NCBI GenBank assembly: GCA_009760855.2
Contig: WPIO01000103.1
Coordinates: forward strand, 608,001-672,000
Direction of reading: 5' to 3'
Source of the DNA: Cristatella mucedo
Taxonomy: Eukaryota > Bryozoa > Phylactolaemata > Cristatellidae
DNA: 64,000 nucleotides
Shown: positions 45,581 to 57,334 of the stretch, piece after piece
Position numbering within the stretch: position 1 is the first letter of the stretch
Layout: each line of letters starts with the position of its first letter
Made by a program: the position numbers and the translations under genes
Notes under the pieces: generated by a model
What the model was told of the DNA's origin: nothing
The model's input: the letters and a program-made list of their open reading frames with translations, nothing else
The model's database searches: none

Positions 45581-45735
45581 GTTGGTCAGGCCCAGTGGTT
45601 AAGTAACTCGTCTTTAACAACCGAGATCGTGGTATTTGATGACCGAGGTCGCGGGCTCGAGCCCCGAGGCATATGTGAAGCGCCTTAATAGAGGTTAAGG
45701 TTTCTTAGGGTGCTGTGTAAATGAACTGCACGCAG
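45581..45735 (+). mobile_element. SINE-A copy 3
   Basis: GTTGGTCAGGCCCAGTGGTT (A box), GACCGAGGTCGCGGGCTCGA (B-box region), tail GTGAAGCGCCTTAATAGAGG, TTAGGGTGCTGTGTAAATGA. The spacer between the boxes is longer than in copy 1. It leads directly into the (GGAC)n tract. Confidence 0.8.
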
Positions 45736-45769
45736 ACACACTAACACCCACACCCATCCGAGCATACCC

Positions 45770-46160
45770 ACGGACGGACGGACGGACGGACGGACGGACG
45801 GACGGACGGACGGACGGACGGACGGACGGACGGACGGACGGACGGACGGACGGACGGACGGACGGACGGATGGACGGACGGACAGACGGACGGACGGACG
45901 GACGGACGGACGGACGGACGGACGGACGGACGGACGGACGGACGGACGGACGGACGGACGGACGGACGGACGGACGGACGGACGGACGGACGGACGGACG
46001 GACGGACGGACGGACGGACGGACTAACGCACGGACGGACGGACGGACGGACGGACGGACGGACGGACGGACGGACGGACGGACGGACGGACGGACGGACG
46101 GACGCACGGACGGACGCACGGATGGACGGACGCACGGACGCAGTGACGCACGGACGCACG
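45770..46160. repeat. (GGAC)n tetranucleotide microsatellite
   Basis: About 390 bp of GGAC units with rare variants (GGATGGAC at 45869, ACTAACGCAC at 46022, several GCAC units toward the right end). Open frames of Arg-Pro-Ser-Val or Asp-Gly-Arg-Thr repeats across it are artefacts. Confidence 0.95.
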
Positions 46161-46235
46161 CGAACAAAACGCTCATGCACGTCCAACCGTGGGCGAGAAC
46201 GCACGCACACACTCTCACTCACGCACCTATATGGA

Positions 46236-46236
<1 letters not shown>

Positions 46237-46296
<60 letters not shown>
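46237..46296. repeat. (TA)n microsatellite
   Basis: About 60 bp of pure TA, 75 bp after the (GGAC)n tract. Confidence 0.95.
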
Positions 46297-46299
<3 letters not shown>

Positions 46300-46450
46300 T
46301 CAGGAAAGATTGGGCTACATTTTCTGCCAAAAATAAAATAATTCTAGCTATTGTGGAGGGAAAGTGTGACGACAGCAGGAGATTGGTACGATCGAACCAA
46401 ACAGATTTAACTTTATTTAGCATATACTACTTTCCTAAGACACCCTGCAG

Positions 46451-46905
46451 TTTTATTTGCCGATTCAGCAGCACATGTGATGACATTAGATCTCCGTAGC
46501 TACCTAAGACGAAGCTTTTGCAGCGCCAAAGCTATCTACTGCCAGGCGGCCGCCAAACGGCTGCACAAAACGCGTACGGGCCAACGCCACCTCCGTTGTG
46601 GGATTAGTCACGATAGACGACAGCTCATTATCGTATCGAAGGCAACAAATACCTTGGAGACGTTTATTCACACTGACGCCGCAGGGGCCATCATGTGACC
46701 GTACTGCCCAGCGTCCCAGTCCCAACTGCTCAGCCTCTGCAGGCTGTGGCATGAACATTGTTAAAATATCACCGCCCTAAATTGCAATGGCCCTTAAACC
46801 GGCAGCAGCTTCATAAACTCCTCTGGCCATAACCTGGTCGTAGCAGGATTAACAAAGCCATAAACGCCCCGGGCTTATAAACTAAAAAAACCATAAATCT
46901 GCAAA
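46451..46905 (+). mobile_element. Unclassified dispersed repeat R1, copy 2 (uninterrupted)
   Basis: Collinear with 35734-36440 minus its SINE-B insert. Shows GCCAGGCGGCCGCCAAACGG, CAAAACGCGTACGGGCCAAC and the repeated CCATAAAC phrases. SINE-A lies about 50 bp downstream in the opposite orientation. Confidence 0.65.
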
Positions 46906-46956
46906 GCACCCATCGAGGGTTCGCTTGTTTACTTTTATCGTCTGATATATATAAGT

Positions 46957-47097
46957 ATATAATTCATTTGCATAGCACGCAAGATAACTTAATCTCTATC
47001 CAGGTGCTTCACGCATGCCTCGGGGCTTGAGCCCACGACCTCAGCCAGACTTTGGTCGGAGCGAGCACCTTGACCGCTGGACCAAATCAGCTGATAA
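46957..47097 (-). mobile_element. SINE-A copy 4
   Basis: Reversed: head CTGATTTGGTCCAGCGGTCA, AGTCTGGCTGAGGTCGTGGG, CTCAAGCCCC (B-box region), tail GTGAAGCACCTGGATAGAGA, TTGCGTGCTATGCAAATGAA. Confidence 0.8.
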
Positions 47098-48379
47098 GCT
47101 TGAAAGCCTCGAAATCTTCGACGGATCAGTGTCACGGACGAACACTGCCAACAGTGTCTACATGTGATCTCTTCACCCTGCAGGGCAGGCAGGCGCACGT
47201 TTCGAGAGCGACTTATCTGGGACGTCCAGCTGCCCTTGGTAAACTAAGTGGCCAAAAAGCAGCCACGTGGGCGTGGCTTAGATAAAACGATAAATGTCAT
47301 CCAACAGCAGTGTTAGCTGTCACTCAGCGTGTACAGTTCTTTGGTAATTGATTAGATGATTTCAATGAGTTGTAACGATACGATGTCACTAGTGACTTAA
47401 GTGAGGAGGAGTCCGTGACATCCGCAGCTATGATAATCTGGTCCATTTGGGGCACCTGGAGAAGATGGCCGGAAGATGCCTTTTAAGATCTGGACCGCTT
47501 ATCTCTCTATTTACATTGCCAGCCAGCAGATATACTTAAACTGTGCCCAGGTGACTCTCTTGCTGCTGGCTGCATCGAGAGATCTGGAGGTCTGCAGGTA
47601 AAAGCCTTTTAGTTTCCGGTTGCAGCTGTAGTTCACCACCAGCTGTAGCTCAGCATTCGCTTGCACGTGCCGTCTTACGGCGTTTTTTCATTCAACTTCG
47701 AGGCATTCTTGCCAACGTTTCCCTGCAGTAGTGAAGCTCAACGAATTTGACTTCAAGATAATGTTTGGCAGGTGGTGGTCATTCGACCTACACAATGCAT
47801 TCCCGGCCAGCTTCGGTGAATGAGCTCTGCTGCTGGCGCACTGCAACGAGCTGAAGGCTTGACTGAAAACGTCCCTTGGTGATCAGCTAGGTCCGACTGG
47901 CACGCATTGATATAGAAATATTGTTCCAGATGGCACCATTTTTCCGCTGGCTTTCGGTGGTTTTCTTTGGGTCGCTACCACGCTACCACGCTTCGTCGTC
48001 CTCATTTAAGCCTAGCACTACCTAACAGAGTTGTTCATTTTAAATAATAGCAAATTGATCGATTAGTGTTATTTCAAGGTGATGGATTGAAAGCAGCAGA
48101 AGATGGTCGCCACTCAATTGTTGCGACGGCAATCTTGCCATCGCATTCGTCTGTGTCGCGTTTGCTTTTGCCATTGTCTTACGTCTGAGGCTGGTTCATG
48201 GCGCACGAGAAATCGTTGGCCCGATGATGGCCCATGCAGAAGGAAACTCCCCCAGACAGAGGATGTCAAATGGCAAGCACGTATATCCGAAGGGGTAGGG
48301 AACCGGTCTCAGCTTGGCTCCGTAAAAAAACTTCGTTGCTGTCCACAACATACCATTCATACCATCAATTATTCTTGAA
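47098..48379. other. Unrecognised stretch
   Basis: Nothing recognised. Confidence 0.5.
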
Positions 48380-48487
48380 ACAATCCCCCTAACCATGTTA
48401 TTCATGTTGTTTATCAAGCACGATACCACTCACCATTCGATCGTGTTTCCTTAGCAGCAAATGTTAGGCGCCTAGAAAAAGATTTGA
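48380..48487 (+). mobile_element. L2-A 3' end, left part of a split copy
   Basis: CCTAACCATGTTATTCATGT, CACTCACCATTCGATCGTG, GCAAATGTTAGGCGCCTAG, AAAAGATTTGA; then the match stops in mid-hairpin and resumes at 50008 (TTAAGTTCTCTGAGGGTGC). Confidence 0.85.
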
Positions 48488-50007
48488 GGGGGAGTTTCGG
48501 CAGTTATGCCCCACCCCTATAGAAGTACTGTAGGAGTTATGTCCCTCAAAACACATTTATTGTCATTTCTCAAATACTAATTGACCGACAGGCATGCAAA
48601 TTTTTCCAAACAACAAGGGCAACACGATCTCTCTTTTGACGTAACCATAGTGCCACTTTGACTTTCTGATGACCTGTACAAGTCAAGGTCAAGTATTTGC
48701 ATCGGTATATCCCTTCGGTTTTATCCAAACAGACTCATTACAATGCATTGTGGAAATATGTTAAACATCTCAAAAAATTCAGAACATTTTTGTTTATCCT
48801 GCGTTTTTCTAAAATGTACATACCATTTTTTTACGTTTAAAAATACACATTGATCAGGAAAGTGTCGATCAATTGACTTTAAAGGACAGTGGCGACTTGA
48901 AAAATCCATGGGTAAAACAAGTCGACCATAGCATATACTCCAAATTTCAAGTCGATGTGGCAATAGATGGCCAAGCAGTAGCATCTTAAAGGTGCAAAGC
49001 CTAACTGTTCAGGAAGCACAGACTGATATAATGAAATAACACAAGTTGCCAGCTAATAGCTCAACCAGCTGGCAGCACACACCTTGATGTCAAAAACCTC
49101 ATAACCGTCATAAATTAATGCCAGCATTGTCAATATATCTTTCTGTCGGATCAAAATTGCATACAATCATAAATTTCGAGTTTATTGGATCACTACTATC
49201 GTAGATATCACATAAGCATGATAGCGAAGGTAGTTACGATAGCTCTCATACCGCCGGCAGTCAAACCACGCCCGCAGTAAACCCCCTTCCCCGGGCGTCT
49301 GACCCGCGTTCGCCAACACAAATCTCAAGCTATCAATGGCATTAATGAGAACTAAAAACCATCTCAATTTCCCTTAAATAGTATAGAATCAACATTTTCA
49401 GACTGATTCCAAATGAACTACGCGCTAGCTCCATCCAAGTCACCACAGCCACCGTACACCGTTGCCTCGTGAATTATGGCCTCTACAGGAAGCAGATTAA
49501 CAATCCCATGACTCAGTAGGTGCAGTGGTAATCATCTCCTTAGTTACAACAGTCCTTGAAATGCCGTTTGCAGCCAGTTGCTATGGGCGGGGCAGGGAAG
49601 CAAGCGGAGGCAGGACTAGGCTCCGGCCGATTGGGTTTGCGCTTTTATGATCTTGTTATACTACCATTTGGACGTTCGATCTCGAGGGGGCGTGTCATTT
49701 TTAAAAATTGAACGTATTTTTGGTAGTTTGAAGTCATGTTCTGCGGGTTCATTTAGGGCTGAGTACCTTATATTTACAAAATTCACCGGGAACGCTCGGT
49801 TCGGGAGCTCGGGTTTTTAAAAAAAAACCTGCTGAGCTCGACACACTACTTCCGGTTTAAGTACGTATTACAAAATAATTTTATTTACCATGTTCTGGTC
49901 ATATGTCAACCACCACAATTAGGGATTTAATTTATAACTGGTTCGTCTTTTAGCAGGAAAATTTCCATAACACTGAAAATTGTTGACCATTTTGCTCAAA
50001 TTCCCCC
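48488..50007. mobile_element. 1,520-bp non-autonomous DNA transposon, TTAA-type target, inserted in L2-A tail
   Basis: Defined by the split L2-A tail. The insert begins GGGGGAGTTT and ends AAATTCCCCC, short terminal inverted repeats with one mismatch. Flanks are TTGA (48484-48487) and TTAA (50008-50011). Intact L2 tails here read either TTGA or TTAA at this point, so a TTAA duplication with one later change is likely. TTAA targets are known for piggyBac and Kolobok. The purine-rich GGG start fits Kolobok better than the CCC start usual in piggyBac, but this is inference. The interior is AT-rich with no transposase-like frame. Confidence 0.7.
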
Positions 50008-50063
50008 TTAAGTTCTCTGAGGGTGCTTCATCGAGTGTATTATTATTATTATTATTATTATCC
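50008..50063 (+). mobile_element. L2-A 3' tail, right part of the split copy
   Basis: Hairpin second arm AGTTCTCTGAGGGTGCTTCA, TCGAGTG, then a (TTA)n tail to 50061. Confidence 0.9.
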
Positions 50064-51929
50064 CGTACTTTACACAAGAAAGCCGGTCTGATCTTCCAAT
50101 GACCTAACTTTTAAGCCATTATTACTGACGAATGAGGAAATCTTACGGTTCTTTCTTAATGTAAAAAACATGTATTGAAAGAAAAATGAAAGAACATTTA
50201 GAAAATTTGGCATTTCCAGGCTTCTCTAGTCTCTGTTTTTGTGTTTGTCGTATGTGGATATTCGTTGAGCTCCCAAAGCCGAATACCTACTGGCTTCTAA
50301 GGAGATGCGTCTGCACTGTTTTTCTTGCGGATATCGGCGATAGTTACGCATATGACCTTCAACCCAAGTGAACTAGTCTTTCTTTTTGCTTTTCTTAGTG
50401 TGCTACATGTGCACGATTCGTGATATTTTATATTTTAAGGGTTCCAGCTGAACAGCTGCTCTGGGCGTCTTTTCATGCACTTTTACATGCTTATCTGAGC
50501 GTGATGTCTTGCTTTTCAGCAATTCTTGGTTATTGCTTCCATCGCTGCTAGTTCTACGCAGTCCTTCTAGAGATTTGGTTCAATTGGAAACTATAAAGGG
50601 TACTTACTGTGATCCTAGTTACTAGCTTATGCACACGGAAAATTGTGGAGTATTGCACTGCGGGTCCGAGCGTCCGCTGACCGCTGACCGCAGTGAGCCC
50701 GGCCTACTGCCGGGCAGTGACTCGAACCAACGAACTGCTGCCTGCACCTTCTCGCCTTCAGTCCAGAGGTGCTCGCTTAGCTTTTGACAACGCGACAGCT
50801 CCAAGTTTTTCCGTCAATTTGTGCTGCAGAGTTTGTCGCATGCGATGTTACCGCATAATTTATTTCAGCCGCGTAGAGTTGCCACGCTTGAGTGCTCCTT
50901 CCTCAGCTGCTTTTCTCTGGTCGTGGTCCTCTGAAGCGATAGATGCCTAGAAGCAGCTTACCTGGAATTAAGGCGAACGGGGTCATTAGTGAGTAGCGAG
51001 AGTTAGTTCAAACGGACACTCCGACGGAAACGTGACGGCTCCGAGGAGGACTGTGCCGGGTCTTTTACCCTTACCGATGTCTCAGTCTCTCAGCCTATTG
51101 ACGCCAACGAAATTTGTGTAATTTAGGTTGATAGCAGACACTCATACAATAGATAAATATATTACTTTTTTTTAGTAGCGCCATTTTTCTTAGTGCGGCT
51201 GAAGAGGAGCCGGCAGAACTCGGTGAAGGACGGTGGGTGGACGTGTCTGAAAGCCAATCAATTCCCGCGACTGCGAGTTCGAGTCCATAAGGAAGCAGTT
51301 AAAAAAGACGTTTTACCTGCCAGCTGCTGCTACGGGTTAGCCAATCGTTTGTCCTAAAACGCCGGCAGTCTAAAGAGACGTATCCTAAACGCCAGTGTAG
51401 GCGCAAGTATGGTGGTAGTTATAAGGGGCTTCAAAGTAGGAAAGAATTGGACCAGCTTCAGGACTCGGGCCGGAACAAGTGACAACGCTGGTGCAGAAGC
51501 GTGCGTCCACGCCGCTCTTCTGCGTCTGGAGCTAGATGCAATAGAAGGCCGAGCGTAGACCCGGCCGGCCTCGGGCCACAGTTCGCCCAAGACTCACGCA
51601 CCGCGCGTGTCGCAGCGAAGTCGGTGCTCCCCTGGGCGAAGCAGACAACTCGACAACTGCGCCATGTCGCACTGTCAGTGCAACAGCAGGCCTGGGTCGC
51701 AGCGAGGCCAGGGACAGCCGGGAGGAGGCTCTACGAGAATGAGCGGCAGCGGTGGCGGCCATATCTTCGGCGTCTGCCACGCGAGAGGCAGCAGCTCGTC
51801 ATTGAGGCTTGAGGAAGCGAATGCTCCTACGGCGACACCTGTCGCCCTATAATCGTCGTCTACGAGCTGCTACGGATGTCACGGACTTATGCCCGTGACA
51901 TAAACACAGAGAATTTCATTGCCCACTAA
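50064..51929. other. Unrecognised stretch
   Basis: B-box-like phrases occur singly (GAGTTCGAGTCC at 51279, and in reverse GACTCGAACC at 50719), without a matching A box. The 51.48-51.85 kb part is GC-rich with open frames on both strands and no motif. Confidence 0.45.
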
Positions 51930-52062
51930 CCATATTATGCATGCATGTCGACACTGTGCATGTCGCCAGTAACCACGTGATCGTGCTTCCTGTACATCGT
52001 GTGTGAAGTGCCTAGAAAGATATCAAGTTACCTGTGAGTGCTGTGCAAATGTATTATTATTA
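51930..52062 (+). mobile_element. L2-A-like 3' end, tail type 2
   Basis: CATATTATGCATGCATGTCG, CACGTGATCGTGCTTCC, hairpin region GAAGTGCCTAGAAAGATATC, GTGAGTGCTGTGCAAATGTA and an ATT run. Confidence 0.8.
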
Positions 52063-52494
52063 TTTACGTTGAATTAAAAATCAGTTCCAGTGTCCGCTGA
52101 CCTGGTGGTAAGCTCAGCCTAGCTGGCGAGCCCGGCCTGCTGCCGATCAAGGAGTCCATACATAGCTCGACCAGGGTCTTCGAGTGCTCGGATCTCCAAG
52201 TCTCGTTCAGTTTTGACGAGTCATAAGTGCTCTGTACGCTGAGCTAACTGCAGCACGAAGCTCACGGGCTGCTTCTTCAGTCTATTTCTGTTGAGTACTC
52301 GATATTGCCGCTGCTAAGGCAATGTGTCTTCCTTTTTTCTACTTTATCTTGTTGTTTTCTGCTCATATCCTCCTTGCTCTGGTCGTTTTTTATTACTTTT
52401 CTTGCCATGAAAACTTGCCATTCTGAAATGGCGGGAGAAGATAGCGTATAAATATCGCAGTATAAATACTAGTATAAATATCGCAGCATTAAAA
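52063..52494. other. Unrecognised stretch
   Basis: Contains GTCCGCTGACC and GAGCCCGGCCTGCTGCCG, both resembling 50665-50705, a possible weak repeat. Nothing else. Confidence 0.4.
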
Positions 52495-53620
52495 CTTCAC
52501 ACCTATCTGGTCAGTTCCCGTCTGGTTTGAGATCTGATCTAATCGTTCCATAGAATCAGCATTGCTTCGAGTATATTACGACCTTTTTAAGAATGCAAAC
52601 TCAGATAGAGTCACTCTGCTTGTTTTGTTTAATCTTTAGTCAGCTTTTGATACTGTAGATTATCAAGTTTTTCTCGAGCACTTCTCATCTCGCCTGGGTC
52701 TCACTGAATCTGCACTGAAGTTGTTCAGGTCCTATCTCAGTGGGAGACTCCACAGTAATGATGTGAATGAACTTAGATCCTCCGACGAACCTCTGAAATA
52801 TGAGGTACCCCAGCGATCTGGGCTTGGTTCTATTCCTTTTAATGGTTTATACTTTCCCTCTTGCCAATGGAATTGCCAAGCACAATCTAGGCTTTCACAT
52901 CTATGCGAATGACACTCTGGTGAACCTTTGCTTCGATTCCTCCCAGTCCTCTAGCACGTCGAATTATCTCATCTCCCTTGCTGCATGTACTGATGACATC
53001 CATACATGAATGACAGCAACCTTTCTTAAACTGAATGATGATACAATCAACTTACTAGTTATGCGAAACCCAAGTGTGATTCAGAAATTGGAAAGGTTAA
53101 CGCTCACAATCGGCTCTGCCAAGCGTATAGCTCCGGTTGACTCTGAGCGAAATCTAGGTGTCCTGTTCCAAAGTGATCATTCATTAGACGACCACATCAG
53201 CTCGACAGTTAAGTCTGCCTACTTTAAGTTACATAAAATTGCTAAACTTCGGGCTTGCTTACACAGCAATACCACATCTAAATTGGTTTGCTCATTCGGA
53301 ACACCCCATCTCAACCTCTGTAACTAATTGGTTGCTGGTCAACCGGCATGTGCAATCAGGCACTTACAGTTGGTGCAAAACTCTGCAGCTAGGCTTGTTT
53401 GTCGTGAGCGTCACAGTTGCCACATCATACCACTCCTCGCCGACCTGCACTGGCTACCTGTCAAGCAACGGATCGACTTTAAGGTGTTGTCGCTCACTTT
53501 TAGGTCTCTTCATTTTTTTGCTCCATGCTAATCAGATCTACTTCCCCATAAGGCTAAGCATCGTACTACCCGCATTTCGTCCAGTCTCCGTACTACCCGC
53601 ATTTCGTCCAGTCTCCCTCC
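52495..53620 (+). mobile_element. L2-A RT copy (first of a head-to-tail series)
   Basis: Starts inside the RT. Nucleotides 52600-52720 match the LLVLLDLSAAFDSIDH region with an added stop. Then SYLSGRLHSNDVNE, LGFHIYANDTLVNLC with the active site altered to Tyr-Ala-Asn-Asp (second-last Asp lost), [41 protein letters not shown] 27-bp segment is duplicated in tandem at its end. Inactive. Confidence 0.9.
53564..53617. repeat. 27-bp tandem duplication
   Basis: CGTACTACCCGCATTTCGTC occurs twice, 27 bp apart, at the junction of the first and second L2-A copies. Confidence 0.9.
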
Positions 53621-54935
53621 CACCATTCCTATCAAAAACACCAGAATGAGTCGTAGCAAACCAGCTGAAATTGTATATTGAAACTTCAAACATTTTTAGT
53701 AAGTTTCCGTCTGTTTTAGAGCTAATCACTCAACAGAGTCAGCATTGCTTCGGGTTTACAATGACCTACGTAGGAATACAGATATAGGTAGAGTCTTTCT
53801 GCTGGCTTTGTTCGATCTTTAGGCAGCTTTGATACTATCGATCACTAAATTCTTCTCGAGCAGCTCTCATCTCGCCTGGGCGTCAAGTGCAATCTCATTA
53901 AGAGACTCTAGAGTATTTATTTGAATGGACACAGATCATCCAAGAACCACTGAAGAATGGGGTAACTCAGGGCTCTGTGCTTGGTCCGGTTCTCTTCACG
54001 ATTTATACTATAGCTCTTGCCGATGTGATTGCTAAGCACAATCTAGGCTTCACTTCTATGCGGATGATAATAAGCTGTAACTTTGCTTTGATCCCTCCCA
54101 GCCCCCAGCATGTCAAATTCTCTCAACTCCTTTGCTGCATGTATTGATGACACTTCGCATGGATGGCAGCAACATTTATTTAATTGAATTATGAAAAACG
54201 ACTTACTAATTATGGGCGAACCAAGTGCGATAAAGAAATCGGAAAGGCTGACGCTCAAATCGGATCTGTAAGCATATCTCCGGTTGAAACTGAATGAATT
54301 CGAGGTGTCATGTTCCAAAGTGATCTTTAGTTAGATGACCACATTAGCTCTGCCTTCAAGTCTGCCTACTGTCAGTTAAATAAATTAGCTAAACTTTAGC
54401 CGTACTTAGACATCGATACTATATCTAAATTGATCCATGCATTCGTGACATCCCGTCTAGGCTTCTGCAGCTCACTGCTTACTGGTCTAGCAGCCTGTAC
54501 AATAAGCCGTTACAGCTATTGCAAAACTAAGCACATAGGCTCGTCTTTCGCGAGCGTAGCAGTTGCCACATCATACCAATTCTTGACGACCTGCACTAGC
54601 TCATAGTCAAGCTACGCATATATTTCAACGCTTTGTCACTCACTTTTAGATCCCACCATTCTTTAGCACCTGCCTACCTATAAGAACTACTCCCCCACCT
54701 TCGCATCACCTGGCTATCGGAATATAATTGTTTATATATCCTCGCTAAACTCCCACCAATTCATCCCTACTTGTGCCCTGTCTGTATGAATTGTGCTTTA
54801 TCTGCCTGTGCATTCTGACATTGTGCCAGATTATTGCTAATGAACTGTCATGCTTTCCATATGTTAAAGTGTCTAGAAAGATATGCATTTCCCTTAAAAG
54901 TGCTTAGCAAATGTTTTATTTTTATTATTATTGTG
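53621..54935 (+). mobile_element. L2-A RT copy to 3' tail (second of the series)
   Basis: Begins with the SLPPFLSKTPE-type segment before the RT and proceeds through LLALFDL-type, a degraded [15 protein letters not shown] region (about 53960-54010), the YADD area (54058-54070), the LH-L block (54590 on) and a short 3' UTR with tail (54860-54935). Many stops. Confidence 0.85.
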
Positions 54936-54984
54936 ATTTTTCTATGCTCTCCTCAATGCCAGCCTTGGTATTGATGCACTGTGT

Positions 54985-55432
54985 AAGTTGTTGCCAAGCT
55001 AAACATCGCACCACCCTCTTTTCGGAATGTAATCGTTGACCTTTACCTCATACGAGCCTCCAATCACTTGGAGACCGTGACTTTCGTTCGTTTGCTCCCA
55101 AAGCCTGAAACTTACTTCCGACTGACGTTGCAACACCCCTGATCGACGAAATAAAAACTATAAATGCACCTATTTATCGCAGCTTTTGGTGGGTCCGTGC
55201 AACCCAAAATTTACGTGCTAGAGCGTACTGACTTTGTGGATGCTGCCACTAACCAAATTTTTATGCTGACCCTGTGCACGTCACCTTTAACCATGTTATG
55301 CTTGTTGTCAGTGAGCATGCTACAACTAACCATTTGATCATGCTTCCTTTGCAGCAAATTTAAAGTGCCTAGAAATAGATTGAGTTCACTGAGGAAGCTA
55401 GAACACATCTACTATTATTTTTATCATTATTA
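54985..55432 (+). mobile_element. L2-A 3' end (third of the series)
   Basis: Begins in the linker after the RT C-terminal block (GCCAAGCTAAACATCGCACC), then GGAGACCGTGACTTTCG, GCTCCCAAAGCCTG, CACCTATTTATCGCAGC, 3' UTR with both type 1 and type 2 phrases, and a degraded hairpin and tail (55350-55432). Confidence 0.85.
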
Positions 55433-57334
55433 AGGAGCAGGCATAATGTCGAAGCAAAGGCAGTGACTGTGACAGACGACGTACTAACCAACTCCCTTAG
55501 CTTGTTATAAGGGTAGATGGGTAAAGTACTTCGGGAGATTGCAAATAGCTGCACTTATAGGCGTAACTCCGCTCTTCCTCCCTTTTCTGAGACCTGCTAA
55601 AGAAAAACTTGTGGGTATGCATTATGAGTTTTAATTTACCTATATCGGCAAATACGGAAAGTCTCAAGGGCAAGGGCTAAGCGAGGCTGGGAATTTACGC
55701 AGCAATACTCTAGTCACCATTCTAACATCTAGAGGTCATCATTGGAAAGATAGACGCAAGATTTAGTATGCCTAGTTTCCGTGATACAAGCAGCCTCAAG
55801 TTCACCGCTTTTTTAAGGCTATTTTCTAGCAGACCAGGATCACGCTTCTCTTGTCCAAACCAACGTAGCGGTTGGCCTAGAGATTTTTGCTACATTGATC
55901 TTGTTTTTAATTTGCGGGTTAAAGCTGCCGCATATGCTCTTTATACGTGCTTTGGCAAGGCAATGCCTTTCGAAGTAATGTTCTTCTCTCACGCTACGAC
56001 TACCTACAGACAGGTGATTGCTCAATAGTGGAGTATGAATCATGTTGCAGAAATGAGCTCCGACCACGAACTGTCCGATTTCGTCGAGGAAAAAGATTCT
56101 TGCGTCAAAAAGAAGCAGCACACTGTGCTTGAAAAATCCAGGAGGCCGCCTTGCGGCAGTAAAACTACAGGCTTTTCAGTTATTGGCGACTCCCGGGTAG
56201 GTGGGCGCGCATTTGCTCGTGCACCTAAAGGCATGCCTATAGTCTCGTTCGCAAAGTCTCAGATGTAGCCACCTCCCTTAGTAAATAGTGAGAGAGGTCA
56301 CCGATGAAGCCTTGTCGCCATGAAAATACTGAGGGCGCTGGTTGGTGCAGTAGCAAGCCCAGAATTCTTGTCTTGTTTTGTGAGGACAATAGATATAATT
56401 GGTGTCATGCCTCGTTTAGTCAAATCTTTTAACCACTGTTTGGTGGGCTTATTTATGTATCCAAAACAGTGGAGAGTGAAGTTGTGAACACCTGCTCAAG
56501 TATCTTAAAGCACACAGGAGTAAGTTTGAATCAATATAACCTAATTTAAACTCACAGGACCAAAGTCACTCCTTAACTATGCTTACTTTCTCATTACAAT
56601 GCAGGTGTGAATGCGTCCACTCATACCTACAATTATTTTCATATAGGTAGATTATTAATCGGCTCGGCATATTATCTTACCAGTCATTCCGACCTTTCAG
56701 TATTCCATTGGAAAACCCATATTTTATGAAAATGCACGATTGATTGTAAAATTGATTTTTTTAATATTTCACTTTTGCACTCTTTTGATTGTGTAGGTTT
56801 TGCATTCTTACAATGAAAACATATTGTCATCCTTGGTTTGGGTATTCGCAATGGATCGTTACAATGGATTAACCTTCGTAACGCAGCAGAAGACGATGGC
56901 ATGCACTGGTGGTCTCCAGCCAAGCGCCACGCGCCACGAGCCCAACTAAGCACTTAGCTTGACTGATTTCTGTCTGTTTATCAGCACGGTACCTACTCCT
57001 TCCTCTACTGGCCATGTTGTGATACTCTTTGTTCTTTCATGCAGACCGCCTTGCTGTTCAACCCTTGAGGCACTTCTGTCTGCCATACGAGTTCAGTTCA
57101 ATCGAGTTAATTGTGAACCACTGATTTAATTTCTCTGTCATACTGACCCAGGTGAGCTTTAACAAATTTCCTTCCTTCAATTAGCTGCTATTGGTTACCA
57201 AAACGTATTATTTTAAAATGTTGAAGTCACAAGCTTGGTAGCCGCTAACTACTGTAAGTTGCACATTGAAAACACAGATCTTTTTAAAGAAAAATGCACT
57301 TAAGCAATTTTGTAATGGTAATTATTGTAACTTA
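55433..57334. other. Low-repeat stretch with weak exon-like signals
   Basis: No transposon recognised. The candidate exon at 56053-56196 is listed separately. A strong acceptor-like site (CTTTGTTCTTTCATGCAG, ending 57042) and a donor-like CCCAG|GTGAGC (57151) bracket 109 bp that has stops in all three frames, so that piece would be non-coding. Confidence 0.35.
56053..56196 (+). CDS. Candidate coding exon A (speculative)
   Basis: An ATG two bases after an AG (CATGTTGCAG) opens 48 codons starting MSSDHELSDFVEEKDSC, with a Lys/Arg-rich middle (KKKQHTVLEKSRR), ending exactly at CGG|GTAGGT, a good 5' splice donor, in phase 0. No domain is recognised. A frame of this length is common by chance, so splice sites and a protein-like composition are the only support. 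If real it would be the first coding exon of a plus-strand gene continuing at 57.9 kb. Confidence 0.2.

Noticed and set aside
45685-46423. Very long open frames on both strands of Arg-Pro-Ser-Val and Asp-Gly-Arg-Thr repeats
   Set aside because: They are translations of the (GGAC)n tract. A four-base unit free of stops keeps all frames open.
50664-50740. Possible tRNA or SINE from a reversed GGTTCGAGTCACTGCC
   Set aside because: Only a B-box-like phrase. No A box at the right distance and no cloverleaf. Resemblance to 52091-52140 is too short to call a family.
51268-51300. B-box-like GAGTTCGAGTCC
   Set aside because: No A box or tRNA fold around it. Too short for a SINE call.
51501-51812. 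Arg-rich 103-codon frame in GC-rich sequence
   Set aside because: The opposite strand is open too. GC-rich DNA has few stops. No motif.
57043-57151. Exon bracketed by a strong acceptor and a GTGAGC donor
   Set aside because: All three frames contain a stop before the donor, so it cannot be an internal coding exon as drawn. One frame (LPYEFSSIELIVNH) faintly recalls the end of a DDE transposase but is too short to claim.
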